Notes: a model not told the origin generated them from the sequence alone. A stretch of 64,000 bases of DNA from Bacillota bacterium (GCA_030705955.1 JAUZPL010000009.1:24739-88738), one strand, 5' to 3'. Numbered from the stretch's first letter, positions 9,683 to 18,646 are shown. A program made the numbers and translations.

Positions 9683-9711
9683 AGCTCTCGGTCAAGTATG
9701 CCGAAAGCTTA
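9683..9711 (-). terminator. Terminator of yheA
   Basis: Inverted repeat AAGCTCTCGG/CCGAAAGCTT around a short loop, followed on the minus strand by CTTTTTTT, 6 bp after the yheA stop. Confidence 0.8.
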
Positions 9712-9716
9712 AAAAT

Positions 9717-10070
9717 TTAAAATTTCATTTCTCCATATAGTTCTTCTAAAGGTTTCATAATGACTTGGTTCAAATCTCCAATAATCATGCTCATTCGTTG
9801 TTCAGCTTGCATTAGTTTTGAAATCTTATCATTTTGCTGAACAAGAGCCACCATTTTCTGTGCTTGTTCTACCTCTGGCTGTGAAATATCTTGACCCATC
9901 ATTTGCTTTTGTTGAATATTCATCTGAATTTGGCGGAAATGATCAAACATTTGTTTAGCTTGAGCATCTACATTCACTTCTGCATATGCTTGTTTTAACT
10001 GCTTATACTCATCGCTTTCCCGAATTACTTTTTCTAAATCATGTGCGGCATCATATAAATTTACTGCCAT
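9717..10070 (-). CDS. yheA: YheA, YlbF/YmcA family protein
   Basis: The 117-aa all-helical protein belongs to the YlbF/YmcA/YheA family. It starts MAVNLYDAAHDLEKVIRESD and contains the Gln-rich segment QMNIQQKQMMGQDISQPEV and the C-terminal KPLEELYG. Its length equals that of B. subtilis YheA. The ATG at 10070 has AAGGAG 8 nt upstream; the in-frame GTG at 10079 lies inside the ribosome-site region. Family members YlbF and YmcA form a complex affecting RNA processing and development; a role for YheA itself is not established. It is divergent from the yheC/D array. Confidence 0.92.
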   Translation of the reverse strand: MAVNLYDAAHDLEKVIRESDEYKQLKQAYAEVNVDAQAKQMFDHFRQIQMNIQQKQMMGQDISQPEVEQAQKMVALVQQNDKISKLMQAEQRMSMIIGDLNQVIMKPLEELYGEMKF

Positions 10071-10151
10071 GTCCTTCACTCCTTTTTATCAATGCTACTC
10101 ACGACTATAACAAACTATGCTTATAATTGCGAGGTGGTTCACTAGAAATTC

Positions 10152-10179
10152 ACCAACATCCTCTCTTGCTCATACGATA
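10152..10179 (+). promoter_or_regulatory. Candidate SigK promoter for the yheC/D array
   Basis: CATACGATA at 10171-10179 fits the SigK -10 pattern CATANNNTA. An AC (within CACC) lies 17 nt upstream at 10152-10153, as in the SigK -35. The predicted transcript starts about 45 nt before the ATG at 10235. This is a pattern match only, but late mother-cell control suits spore-coat-associated genes. Confidence 0.5.
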
Positions 10180-10234
10180 CTATATCAGCTTTTGCCTATT
10201 TCACCTAACATTTAGACGTAAATGAGGAGTGAGT

Positions 10235-11599
10235 ATGTCTGTTTCCTTAATCCCGATTGTCATTTGTCCAATAAAAAGTGTAATTGATCATAGTCAGTTC
10301 ATTCATATTTCTGCACAATTGGCAGAACGATTAAGCATAAATAAGAACCAACATATTAAAATGTGTATAGGAAAAAACTTTTTCCCTGTTCAAGTTCAAA
10401 TTGTAGAAATCACACAAAATGAAATTCATCTTTCTGAATATCTAATAAAGGAACTCTCCTTACCTATTCAAAAGCATCGTATACTCGCAAGCTTCAAGGA
10501 AGATATTAGTATTCTTCAATTTGGTCCAATCATTGGTCTTTTGACGGATTTTACGGTGGGGGAAGACGGAGAACCTGATTTTCGTTCGGTTCATTCATTT
10601 TGTGAGGAGCTCCATCATGGAGTTTCTGAGCTTGGCGGACTATTTTATGTTTATCAATATAGAGATTTTACCGATCAATCAGTAAAAGGATATTATTTCG
10701 AGGATGGAAAATGGATTTTAACGAATCTTCCACTCCCAGACGTAACTTACAATCGAATCCATTCGCGAAAGATAGAAAAAACAACCAGTTTTAAAGCTTT
10801 TCGAAAAAAACTTAAAAAACTAAACATTCCCCTTTTTAATGACCGGTTCCTTTCCAAATGGGAAGTTTACGAACAATTGATACAGGATGAAAAAATAATG
10901 CCTAACATTCCTGAAACACAAATCCTCTCTAAAGATAATTTAGAGCAATTTCTCAATAAATATAGCACAGTGTTTATAAAACCAGTTAACGGCAGTCAGG
11001 GTCGGCACATTATTAAACTCTTTAAAGAAAAAGACTACATTCATTATCAAACTACACAAAATTCCGAATTAGATAGTATCAAAAATAAATCAATTGACGA
11101 GGTTTTTCATCAATTAAAACCTCTGCTCCACAATAGAATTTTTATTGTTCAGCAAGGGGTTTCTCTTGCATCATATGAGTCAAGGTCAATGGATTTTAGA
11201 GCTTTATGTCATCGTAATACCCAAGATTTATGGGAGGTAACCTCCCTAATAGCTAGAGTTGCAGCAGAAACTCAGTTTGTCTCAAATCTTGCCAAGGGTG
11301 GTGAAACAATAAAGCCATTAACAACATTAGTATCTATTTTTGATAAAAAAAAGGCAAAAGAAATAATTTTATCGATGAAGATTCTCTCCATTGAAGCAGC
11401 ATCAGTGGTTAGTGCCTATTCAACCGGAATTACAGGTGAACTTGGAATTGACATCGGTGTCGATCAGACTGGTAACCTATGGCTGATTGAAATAAATTCA
11501 AAGCCATCGAAAAACTTTGAAGGTACTGACAATAAAATAAGGCCTTCTGCTAAAGCAATTATTCGATTTTGCACAAAACTTGCTTTTGATATTGATTAG
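10235..11599 (+). CDS. YheC/YheD family protein 1 (ATP-grasp-like, YheD-sized)
   Basis: The 454-aa protein has an N-terminal beta-rich region with the GPIIGLLTDF signature (about residues 92-102) and a C-terminal ATP-grasp-like half. Visible nucleotide and metal motifs are FIKPVNGSQGRHII, MDFRALCH and the closing IGVDQTGNLWLIEINSKP. The ATG at 10235 has GAGGAG 5 nt upstream; a GTG at 10229 lies inside that site. Homologues are spore-coat associated in B. subtilis. The ATP-grasp fold predicts a carboxylate-amine or similar ligation, but no substrate is known. It is the first of four tandem paralogues. Confidence 0.85.
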   Translation: MSVSLIPIVICPIKSVIDHSQFIHISAQLAERLSINKNQHIKMCIGKNFFPVQVQIVEITQNEIHLSEYLIKELSLPIQKHRILASFKEDISILQFGPIIGLLTDFTVGEDGEPDFRSVHSFCEELHHGVSELGGLFYVYQYRDFTDQSVKGYYFEDGKWILTNLPLPDVTYNRIHSRKIEKTTSFKAFRKKLKKLNIPLFNDRFLSKWEVYEQLIQDEKIMPNIPETQILSKDNLEQFLNKYSTVFIKPVNGSQGRHIIKLFKEKDYIHYQTTQNSELDSIKNKSIDEVFHQLKPLLHNRIFIVQQGVSLASYESRSMDFRALCHRNTQDLWEVTSLIARVAAETQFVSNLAKGGETIKPLTTLVSIFDKKKAKEIILSMKILSIEAASVVSAYSTGITGELGIDIGVDQTGNLWLIEINSKPSKNFEGTDNKIRPSAKAIIRFCTKLAFDID

Positions 11600-11617
11600 A
11601 AAAGGAGGATTTAAACT

Positions 11618-12721
11618 TTGATTACATTTGGAGTTTTAACATTGACAATGGATAGTGAAGATCAATATATAAGTGAAATTGCTTTTAGGGCTTCTAAGCT
11701 TGGAATGGAATGTTACCGGTTTATCCCTTCTCAAATTAATCCCAATACACATCTTGTAAGAGGTAAAAGGTATGACGAACAAAATGCTAGTTGGGTAGTA
11801 GACGAATTCCCCATTCCTACCCTCCTATATGATCGATGCTTTTACGGTGACGATGATCATTCAAAACAATGCATTCCAATTGTTTCATGGTTAAAAAATA
11901 GGGATGATTTACTATTTTTAGGCTATGGTCTACCTAATAAACTAGAACTTTATCGAATTTTAAATAATTCAGTTATCTCACCTTATTTAGTCCCTTCACA
12001 ATCTGTAAAAGATATCAAAATAGTCCTTCGAGAAATAACAAAACAAAAAAGACTTATTTTAAAACCAATAAATGGTTCCCAAGGAAGAGGAATTTATTAT
12101 TTAAAGAAAAACGATAAAACCTATCATGTGAAAACAGAAAAACAGAAAAAAATAATTTCTAGGATTTTCCCAAATGAAATAAAGCTTGTTCAATGGTTAA
12201 AACAGTTGATCGAACATCATGAATACTTTCTTCAGCCCTACCTGGAATTATCTAACGAAGCCTTACAGCCTTTTGATATTCGAATGTTATTGCAAAAGGA
12301 TGAGCATGGGAATTGGGTTGAACGCGGTAAAGGCGTTCGTAAAGGGAATACAGGGGGAATTATTTCGAATCTAAGTGCAGGCGGGACGGTTAGCGATTTT
12401 GATCATTGGGCACAAAGCCTACAACCTAGTGTAAAAGAATTTATTTATAATGAACTTGAATACATTAAGCAGGAGCTCCCAAAAATGCTTGAAAAGGAGT
12501 TTATGCCATTATTCGAGCTTGGGGTTGATATTGGAATTACAAAAAACGGGGCTATTTGGATTCTTGACGTGAATTCCAAACCTGGAAGAAAGGTAGTTTT
12601 AAGTACTTCCCCAAATTTAGAGGAAACATTATATCTTGCACCACTCCTATACGGAAAGCTACTATCTCAAACCGATCAAAAAGAAAGGAAGAGATATCAT
12701 GCGCAAACGCTATCCGATTGA
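11618..12721 (+). CDS. YheC/YheD family protein 2 (ATP-grasp-like, YheC-sized)
   Basis: A 367-aa protein, close in length to B. subtilis YheC. It lacks most of the N-terminal domain of its neighbours and begins ITFGVLTLTM. The ATP-grasp-like motifs are LKPINGSQGRGIYYL (about residues 147-161), PFDIRMLLQKDE and the terminal LDVNSKPGRK. The start is TTG, with AAAGGAGGAT 7 nt upstream. It is 18 bp after paralogue 1 and overlaps paralogue 3 by 23 bp, so the array is one transcription unit. Substrate unknown. Confidence 0.85.
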   Translation: MITFGVLTLTMDSEDQYISEIAFRASKLGMECYRFIPSQINPNTHLVRGKRYDEQNASWVVDEFPIPTLLYDRCFYGDDDHSKQCIPIVSWLKNRDDLLFLGYGLPNKLELYRILNNSVISPYLVPSQSVKDIKIVLREITKQKRLILKPINGSQGRGIYYLKKNDKTYHVKTEKQKKIISRIFPNEIKLVQWLKQLIEHHEYFLQPYLELSNEALQPFDIRMLLQKDEHGNWVERGKGVRKGNTGGIISNLSAGGTVSDFDHWAQSLQPSVKEFIYNELEYIKQELPKMLEKEFMPLFELGVDIGITKNGAIWILDVNSKPGRKVVLSTSPNLEETLYLAPLLYGKLLSQTDQKERKRYHAQTLSD

Positions 12722-14063
12722 AATTGCGAATAATGACCAATTGGTTGTCTATTGTCCTCCAGCTGTTTTGACTAACCATACAATAAAAAAAATTGTCTTT
12801 GGATCAAAAATAGTAGAAGCCAATTTCTTACCCCACCCTGATAAAGAAGATCGAATTGTGATTAGTAAAAAAATTAAGGATGCTCTTTATTTCCCAGACT
12901 TTCAAATTCCATTACATCTATTCATTGAAAATCAATCCCTCATTATCGGTCCATTAATTGGAATTTTCACGGCGGGGTTTACTCCTTTTCCTTTAAAACC
13001 AATTGGAGAACGCTCTTCCTTTTTTTCAAAGCTTCTCTCGGTTAATCGATCGGTTGGTGCCATTCCTTTTGTATTTGGAGAACAGCATATTGATTGGGAG
13101 CAAGGACTTATAAAAGGTTCCTTTTACCACGGAAATAGCTGGAAGGTTCAGTTAGTACCATTTCCGAATGTGATTTATGATCGGCTGCCAAACCGAAAAA
13201 GTGAACGAAACCCTTTATTAAAAAATGTTAAGGATCGACTGCAAAAGGACTACCTAATTCCATGGTATAACCCAGGGTTCTTCAATAAGCTTGAAATAAC
13301 CGAAAAACTGCAGCAAGAAGGAACTGTAGAAAAATACCTTCCAGAAACACATCCATTTACCTCTTTTTCATCAATTGAAACAATGTTAGCAGAATATGGC
13401 CATGTATATGTTAAACCAATCAACGGAAGTCTTGGAATCGGGGTGCACCAAATTCTATATGATAAACTGCAAAACGATTACTATTGCCGATTTCAGGATA
13501 GCGAGGGTATAAATAGGCTAAGAAAATTTTCTAGCCTTGAAGGACTTTTTAAAAATGTTTTTTCTAACAAAGCACTGGATAAAATGCTTGTTCAGCAAGG
13601 AATTCACCTATTAAAAATAGAGAATCGCCCAGTTGATTTCCGTGTCCATACAAATAAGGATGATCATGGTGAATGGTATGTAACGGCAATAGCAGCAAAG
13701 ATAGCTGGGCCTGGAAGTGTAACGACTCATATTCGTAACGGTGGAGAGATCAAAACACTGAAAGAAATATTTTCTGTAGAGGAGTGTCGTCTTAATTCGG
13801 AAAGGCTTAGTGAATCCGCCCTTCTTTTAAGTAAAGCACTGGAAAAGAATATTGACGGCATTATTGGGGAAATCGGCTTTGATCTAGGAATTGATCCCCA
13901 AGGGAATATTTGGTTTTTTGAAGCGAATTCCAAACCTGGTAGATCCATTTTCACCCATCCCGAACTAAAAGAATTTGATTTCCTAACACGAAAACTTTCG
14001 ATTGCTTTTGGAATTTTTTTGACAGAGCAATCCATTTTGAATCCTGAGGAGATTTTCAAATGA
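12699..14063 (+). CDS. YheC/YheD family protein 3 (ATP-grasp-like, YheD-sized)
   Basis: The start is the ATG at 12699 (MRKRYPIEIANNDQLVV), preceded by AAAGGAAGAGA, giving 454 aa; a longer frame from 12636 has no ribosome site. It repeats the architecture of paralogue 1: GPLIGIFTAGF in the N-terminal half, then VKPINGSLGIGVHQI, VDFRVHTNKDD and FFEANSKPGRS. It overlaps paralogue 2 by 23 bp and paralogue 4 by 4 bp (ATGA). Probably a spore-coat-associated ligase-like enzyme; activity is inferred only from fold. Confidence 0.85.
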   Translation: MRKRYPIEIANNDQLVVYCPPAVLTNHTIKKIVFGSKIVEANFLPHPDKEDRIVISKKIKDALYFPDFQIPLHLFIENQSLIIGPLIGIFTAGFTPFPLKPIGERSSFFSKLLSVNRSVGAIPFVFGEQHIDWEQGLIKGSFYHGNSWKVQLVPFPNVIYDRLPNRKSERNPLLKNVKDRLQKDYLIPWYNPGFFNKLEITEKLQQEGTVEKYLPETHPFTSFSSIETMLAEYGHVYVKPINGSLGIGVHQILYDKLQNDYYCRFQDSEGINRLRKFSSLEGLFKNVFSNKALDKMLVQQGIHLLKIENRPVDFRVHTNKDDHGEWYVTAIAAKIAGPGSVTTHIRNGGEIKTLKEIFSVEECRLNSERLSESALLLSKALEKNIDGIIGEIGFDLGIDPQGNIWFFEANSKPGRSIFTHPELKEFDFLTRKLSIAFGIFLTEQSILNPEEIFK

Positions 14064-15250
14064 AAATCTTTTATAACTGTAAATCATCCAAGTGGTCACA
14101 CATAACACCTGAACTAGAAGTTACAATAGGCGGTGTAAAACAAGTGATTTCCCCGCAAATTCTAAATCCTGAATCTGTTCCCTTTAATTTGCAGTACAAA
14201 AATGGCCACGTTGGCCCAATTATAGGGATTTTGACAGCAAAAAAAACGGATGGGTCAATTGCTGGTAATGGTCCGCTTTTTACAAAATTACAGAAAAAGC
14301 TTATTTCGCAAAAGGGAATAAGCTTTATTTTTACTCCCGATGAGGTATCTGAAGTAAGTATAGATGGATATACCTTCCTACCTAATCAAAATCAATGGAT
14401 AAAAATAAAGATGCCATATCCTGACCTTGTCTACAACCGGGTTCCTTTTCGAAGTACGGAGCAGGGTGAAAATTTCCAAACATTTATTCAAGGATTAAGA
14501 GAGAAAAAAATTCCCTTTTTTAATCCAAGATTTATTGATAAATTTGAACTGTATCAACACTTTACTATCCACCCAATCCTTCAAGCCTATACGCCGCATA
14601 CGGAACAAATCCAAAATTCACAGCATTTGTATTCTTTCTTAGAAAAATTTCCAACCGCCTACTTAAAGCCGGCTAATTCATCAAAGGGTAATGGAATTTT
14701 TCGTATTAAACTTATAAATTCTACGGAACTATCACTAGAAGGAGTAAAGAAAATCGAACATTATCAATCCATTCAGGATTTCTGGGATCAATGTGAATCA
14801 ACCCTAATTAATAAAAATTATATCATTCAAGAGGAAATACCCTCGGCTTTAATCGATGGGAAACGTTTTGACTTTCGTATTCTTGCTCATGCTGATAATG
14901 ACAATTATGTGGTAACAGGAATTGGGATCAGACAATCCCAGGAGCAGGATATTACCACCCATTTACCAAATGGCGGCAAACTTCTTCCATACCATTTAAT
15001 TCAATCAAATGAACATGATACGTTCATTAATGAAGTAGTCGAGCTTGTTGGAAAAACTTTATCAGAAAAGTTAGGTTATTTCGGCGAATTTTCTATTGAT
15101 GCAGGGATTAACACTTTTGGTAAGTATTACATTTATGAGGTAAATTCGAAGCCTATGAGCTTCGATGAAGAGGAGATTGAGGAAAGAAAAATCAATCACC
15201 TTTGCCGCCTATTTCTTCTGCTTACTGGTTTTGAATATCTCCTTACATGA
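14060..15250 (+). CDS. YheC/YheD family protein 4 (ATP-grasp-like, divergent)
   Basis: The 396-aa protein is the most divergent of the four. GPIIGILTAKK, LKPANSSKGNGIFRI, RFDFRILAHAD and YEVNSKPMSFD align with the motifs of its neighbours. The first nucleotide-binding loop reads NSSKGNG instead of NGSQGRG, and the terminal GR after NSKP is lost, so substrate or activity may differ. The start overlaps the previous stop by ATGA, with GAGGAG upstream. No terminator is seen before the following small gene. Confidence 0.82.
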   Translation: MKIFYNCKSSKWSHITPELEVTIGGVKQVISPQILNPESVPFNLQYKNGHVGPIIGILTAKKTDGSIAGNGPLFTKLQKKLISQKGISFIFTPDEVSEVSIDGYTFLPNQNQWIKIKMPYPDLVYNRVPFRSTEQGENFQTFIQGLREKKIPFFNPRFIDKFELYQHFTIHPILQAYTPHTEQIQNSQHLYSFLEKFPTAYLKPANSSKGNGIFRIKLINSTELSLEGVKKIEHYQSIQDFWDQCESTLINKNYIIQEEIPSALIDGKRFDFRILAHADNDNYVVTGIGIRQSQEQDITTHLPNGGKLLPYHLIQSNEHDTFINEVVELVGKTLSEKLGYFGEFSIDAGINTFGKYYIYEVNSKPMSFDEEEIEERKINHLCRLFLLLTGFEYLLT

Positions 15251-15304
15251 AATCAAGTTTTTTTAACATAATAATAAAACAAAATTGATAAAAGGAGATA
15301 TTCA

Positions 15305-15478
15305 ATGATGAAAGAAAAAGGTTCAATGTTTGAAGGCAGAGATAAAGCATATATGGATATTGACAGAATGATTAATGAAGGAATGTCAGGAGGATCCGTT
15401 CATTATCGTCATGATACAACGAATATCGAGGAGGCACGAGAGCTTGTGGAAGAACAGCCTCCTTATGAATGTGAATAG
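15305..15478 (+). CDS. Small acidic conserved-looking protein after yheC/D array
   Basis: A 57-aa reading frame with a strong ribosome site (AAAGGAG, 7 nt spacing). The product is hydrophilic and acidic, with the segment GRDKAYMDIDRMINEGMSGG and a C-terminal EEQPPYECE containing a single Cys. It lies 54 bp after the last YheC/D gene and before a strong terminator, so it probably belongs to the same operon and may be a small spore protein. I do not recognise a function. Confidence 0.72.
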   Translation: MMKEKGSMFEGRDKAYMDIDRMINEGMSGGSVHYRHDTTNIEEARELVEEQPPYECE

Positions 15479-15486
15479 GTTAAACC

Positions 15487-15522
15487 AAAGGGCAAAAGCA
15501 GAAACAATGCTTTTTGCCCTTT
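15487..15522 (+). terminator. Terminator of the yheC/D operon
   Basis: AAAGGGCAAAAGC/GCTTTTTGCCCTTT hairpin followed by CTTTTTTC, 9 bp after the small gene's stop. Confidence 0.9.
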
Positions 15523-15578
15523 CTTTTTTCTTTCATTAAACAAATTGATATAATGGAAGCAATAAAATATTATGGGGA

Positions 15579-16487
15579 ATGGCTATGATTAATAAATTAC
15601 AATCTTTATATCCAAATGCACTTTTACTCAAGGACCAGCCGATAGAACCAATGAATACTTATCATTTATTTTTTGATCAATCCAATAATGAATGGCTTGC
15701 AATTCCAAGGAATGATTTAGATGAAAGTGAATTTATGATCCTAAAAACACTTTACGAATTGATTGAGCCTTCATCAGCCAGTTTTTCCCCTCTTACAAAG
15801 GGTTGGTTTGATTTTCTGTACAAAAACGGACAACTTCCTGTATATGGAGATGAATCCGTTCGATTTATTCAATTTTATTTTCATGGAGATGTTGAGCAAT
15901 CTGAATTAGAATCTGCACTAAAAGGCTTTCTTACAGATAAGATTCTTGTTGTCTGGGAAAATACACAAGGCGGAGTAATCATTCTTAAACCTGATCTTTC
16001 ATTTATCTCAGATAAAGAACTAAAATCGATGTCTAAAACATTTGAAAGCGATTTTTATATAACAATATACTTATATCTGGGCAAACTATATCCTTTTTCT
16101 AGCCAATTAAGTTCTCATTTACAGGAGGAAAAAGAATATTTTACATTTGGTCAAAATCATTTAGGTCAAATAAAAATTTATACTTTTGAACGAGTCTTCC
16201 CTTCCTATTTGGCCTTTTATTTACCTGAAATCTTAAAGGGAAAAATGAATCAAGCTCTTATCAATGTTTTCAAAGAAGATACGGAAATGTATGTAACATT
16301 AAAAGTTTTCCTTGAAAATAATCTAAATGCAAGTCTAACAGCCAAGCAACTCTATATCCACAGAAATACTTTGCAATACCGTATTGAAAAATTTTCTGAA
16401 AAAACAGGAATTCAGTTAAAAGATTTTCATTCTGCCTTTACTGTTTTCTTAACATGCCTTGTTTTTGAACAAAGTAACTTAATGTAA
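15579..16487 (+). CDS. yxkF: YxkF-like regulator with PucR-type C-terminal HTH
   Basis: A 302-aa protein. The last 60 residues (LTAKQLYIHRNTLQYRIEKF..TGIQLKDF) form the HTH seen at the C-terminus of PucR/CdaR-type regulators; the N-terminal 230 residues have no recognised sensor domain. It sits directly upstream of msmX, as yxkF does in B. subtilis, and may control sugar uptake. Two in-frame ATGs are possible: 15579, and 15585 with GGGG 7 nt before it. A TATAAT lies at 15549-15554. Confidence 0.8.
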   Translation: MAMINKLQSLYPNALLLKDQPIEPMNTYHLFFDQSNNEWLAIPRNDLDESEFMILKTLYELIEPSSASFSPLTKGWFDFLYKNGQLPVYGDESVRFIQFYFHGDVEQSELESALKGFLTDKILVVWENTQGGVIILKPDLSFISDKELKSMSKTFESDFYITIYLYLGKLYPFSSQLSSHLQEEKEYFTFGQNHLGQIKIYTFERVFPSYLAFYLPEILKGKMNQALINVFKEDTEMYVTLKVFLENNLNASLTAKQLYIHRNTLQYRIEKFSEKTGIQLKDFHSAFTVFLTCLVFEQSNLM

Positions 16488-16539
16488 CAATATGACCAAA
16501 AGAAATGGCAAAATCTTTGTGCACAGTGTCCATACCATT

Positions 16540-16553
16540 TATAAGCGTTTTCA
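16540..16553 (+). promoter_or_regulatory. Candidate cre site upstream of msmX
   Basis: TATAAGCGTTTTCA matches the CcpA cre consensus TGWAANCGNTNWCA at 13 of 14 positions (A for G at position 2). It lies 49 bp before the msmX start, a plausible place for catabolite control of a sugar ATPase. Not tested. Confidence 0.45.
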
Positions 16554-16601
16554 TTTTAAAATAATAGTAAGAAAATTATTTATGGTTGGAGGAGATCTTA
16601 A

Positions 16602-17714
16602 ATGGCTGAATTAAAATTAGACCACATTTATAAGGTTTATGATAATAAGGTTACTGCTGTAGAAGATTTTAATCTACACATTGAAGACAAAGAATTTATT
16701 GTATTTGTTGGACCATCTGGCTGCGGAAAATCTACTACTTTACGTATGATTGCAGGTCTTGAAGAAATTTCAAAAGGTGATTTTTATATCGATGGAAAAC
16801 GTGTAAACGACGTTGCCCCAAAAGACCGTGATATTGCCATGGTATTCCAAAACTATGCCCTTTATCCACATATGAGTGTTTATGATAATATGGCTTTCGG
16901 GTTAAAGCTTCGTAAATTTCCAAAAGATGAAATTGAGCGCCGAGTAAAAGAAGCGGCCAAAATTCTTGGGTTAGAAGCATACCTTACTCGTAAACCTAAA
17001 GCTCTTTCAGGTGGTCAACGTCAGCGTGTTGCTTTAGGGCGTGCTATCGTTCGTGATGCTAAGGTGTTCTTAATGGACGAACCACTTTCAAACCTTGATG
17101 CAAAACTTCGTGTAGCGATGCGTGCTGAAATTGCTAAATTACACCGTCGTTTGCAAACTACAACGGTTTACGTAACACATGATCAAACTGAAGCTATGAC
17201 AATGGCAACTCGTTTAGTTGTTATGAAAGATGGGATTATTCAACAAGTTGGTACACCAAAAGAAGTTTATGAAAAACCAGAAAATGTATTTGTTGGAGGC
17301 TTTATTGGCTCACCTGCTATGAACTTCTTTAATGGAAAACTTGAAGATGGAACATTTGTTATTGAAAATCTAAAGCTTACGGTTCCAGAAGGTAAAATGA
17401 AATTCCTTCGTGAGCAAGGCTATGTTGGAAAAACAATCGTTTTAGGGGTTAGACCTGAAGATATTCATGACGAGCCAGTATTTATTGAAGCATCTTCTGG
17501 TTCTAAAATTACAGCAAATATTGATGTATCTGAGCTACTCGGAGCAGAGACGATGATTTATTCTAATATTGGCGGTCAAGATTTTGTGGCACGTTTAGAT
17601 TCCCGTACTGATATTCATCCTGGAGATTCTTTAGAACTTGCTTTTGATATGAATAAAGCACACTTTTTCGATTTTGAAACAGAACAACGCATTCGTCCTG
17701 CAAGCGAAAAGTAA
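16602..17714 (+). CDS. msmX: MsmX, shared ATPase of carbohydrate ABC importers
   Basis: A 370-aa MalK/UgpC-type ATPase. Motifs are Walker A GPSGCGKST (about residues 37-45), signature LSGGQRQRVALGRAIVR, Walker B VFLMDEPLSNLDAKLR and a C-terminal TOBE regulatory domain (FGGFIGSPAMNFF region onwards). In B. subtilis MsmX energises several sugar importers whose operons lack an ATPase. The importer at 25958-29086 lacks one too, so MsmX is its likely motor. The ribosome site is GGAGGAGA. Codon use looks biased toward high expression. Confidence 0.95.
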   Translation: MAELKLDHIYKVYDNKVTAVEDFNLHIEDKEFIVFVGPSGCGKSTTLRMIAGLEEISKGDFYIDGKRVNDVAPKDRDIAMVFQNYALYPHMSVYDNMAFGLKLRKFPKDEIERRVKEAAKILGLEAYLTRKPKALSGGQRQRVALGRAIVRDAKVFLMDEPLSNLDAKLRVAMRAEIAKLHRRLQTTTVYVTHDQTEAMTMATRLVVMKDGIIQQVGTPKEVYEKPENVFVGGFIGSPAMNFFNGKLEDGTFVIENLKLTVPEGKMKFLREQGYVGKTIVLGVRPEDIHDEPVFIEASSGSKITANIDVSELLGAETMIYSNIGGQDFVARLDSRTDIHPGDSLELAFDMNKAHFFDFETEQRIRPASEK

Positions 17715-17719
17715 TAGTT

Positions 17720-17750
17720 AAAAGCCTGTCCTTTTAAAAGGCAGGCTTTT
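17720..17750. terminator. Terminator of msmX
   Basis: AAAAGCCTG/CAGGCTTTT hairpin ending in GATTTTT, immediately after the msmX stop. Confidence 0.88.
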
Positions 17751-17793
17751 GATTTTTATATAATAATTTGGTAACCTCTTATATTTATCCTTC

Positions 17794-18036
17794 TCATTCT
17801 TTTATTAATATCACCTCGTCCCTTCCACAGTTTGGGCAGCGGAAAAGGTGGGGGCATTTATGCTTTGAATAGGTATCTTCAAACCCATCCTCCAGCTTCA
17901 TCAAGTCTATTTCCATATACGGACTATAATCATCGTAATAGTCCATTAATTTCCCGCTTTCCAACATCGGATTTCCACAATCCTTACATATTAAATGAAT
18001 CATACGAAGTCCATTGCAGATTGGGCAAATTGGCAT
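17794..18036 (-). CDS. Small zinc-ribbon-type protein
   Basis: An 80-aa protein with three CxxC pairs, CPIC (about residues 4-7), CKDC (about 17-20) and CPNC (about 68-71), plus a further KHKC. It is consistent with two structural zinc sites. The middle is acidic and Tyr-rich (DYYDDYSPYMEIDL). The ribosome site AAGGGTGAG precedes the ATG. It converges on msmX and stands alone. The pattern recurs in small Bacillus proteins without known function; I assign none. Confidence 0.75.
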   Translation of the reverse strand: MPICPICNGLRMIHLICKDCGNPMLESGKLMDYYDDYSPYMEIDLMKLEDGFEDTYSKHKCPHLFRCPNCGRDEVILIKE

Positions 18037-18272
18037 AATGTCTCACCCTTTTATAAAAAGTATATCTATAGTTTGCTTTCTTTAAAAAGCTGTATACAGA
18101 TAGCCTAATTACTTTGGCATAACTTACCTCTGCAAAATAAGAATAAGCCAAATCAGTTTAACCATAATAGATAGTACAAAGCAATTATTACAATACAGTC
18201 GCCAATAAATTACTTAAATATGGGTTAGGCCATGGTGGCAATGGGATTATTATTCCAAACATGGTTCGATAC

Positions 18273-18279
18273 CATACTA
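18273..18279 (+). promoter_or_regulatory. SigG/SigF-type -10 of the SASP gene
   Basis: CATACTA, the canonical forespore sigma -10, lies 33 bp before the SASP start codon. No clear TGAATA-like -35 is visible at 16-18 bp upstream, so the match rests on the -10 and on the gene it serves. Confidence 0.6.
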
Positions 18280-18312
18280 ACCCCAAAATTTATAAGAGGA
18301 GTGTTATCAACT

Positions 18313-18519
18313 ATGGCAAGTAACAACAACTCTAATCAACTTTTAGTTCCAGGAGTAGAACAAGCTCTAGACCAAATGAAGTATGAAATTGCTTCAGAAT
18401 TTGGAGTTCAATTAGGCGCAGAAACAACTTCTCGTGCTAATGGTTCTGTCGGAGGAGAAATTACAAAACGTCTTGTTGCAATGGCAGAACAACAACTTGG
18501 CGGCGGATTTCAACGCTAA
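18313..18519 (+). CDS. Alpha/beta-type small acid-soluble spore protein
   Basis: The 68-aa product starts [21 protein letters not shown], the typical SASP opening. It also has the germination-protease region [18 protein letters not shown] and the conserved core [18 protein letters not shown]. These proteins coat DNA in the dormant forespore and protect it from UV damage. The ATG at 18313 is preceded by AGAGGAG; a longer frame from 18232 is not supported. It is monocistronic, between a SigG-type -10 and a strong terminator. Confidence 0.96.
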   Translation: MASNNNSNQLLVPGVEQALDQMKYEIASEFGVQLGAETTSRANGSVGGEITKRLVAMAEQQLGGGFQR

Positions 18520-18552
18520 TTTAATTAAAATAACAACTAAATAAAAATGGCT

Positions 18553-18581
18553 GTGCCCTCCTTCTTTTAGAAGGAGGGCAC
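18553..18581 (+). terminator. Terminator of the SASP gene
   Basis: Perfect 12-bp stem GTGCCCTCCTTC/GAAGGAGGGCAC followed by TATATTTTTTT. Confidence 0.92.
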
Positions 18582-18600
18582 TATATTTTTTTAAAAAAAA

Positions 18601-18640
18601 TAAAAAAACTCCTAAACCACAAGGGAGCAGGAGCTTCTTT
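18601..18640 (-). terminator. Probable terminator of the 27-aa membrane peptide gene
   Basis: On the minus strand, AGCTCCTGCTCCC and a later AGGAG can pair imperfectly and are followed by TTTTTTTATTTTTTTT. The long U tract is convincing; the stem is moderate. Confidence 0.5.
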
Positions 18641-18646
18641 AGCTTT

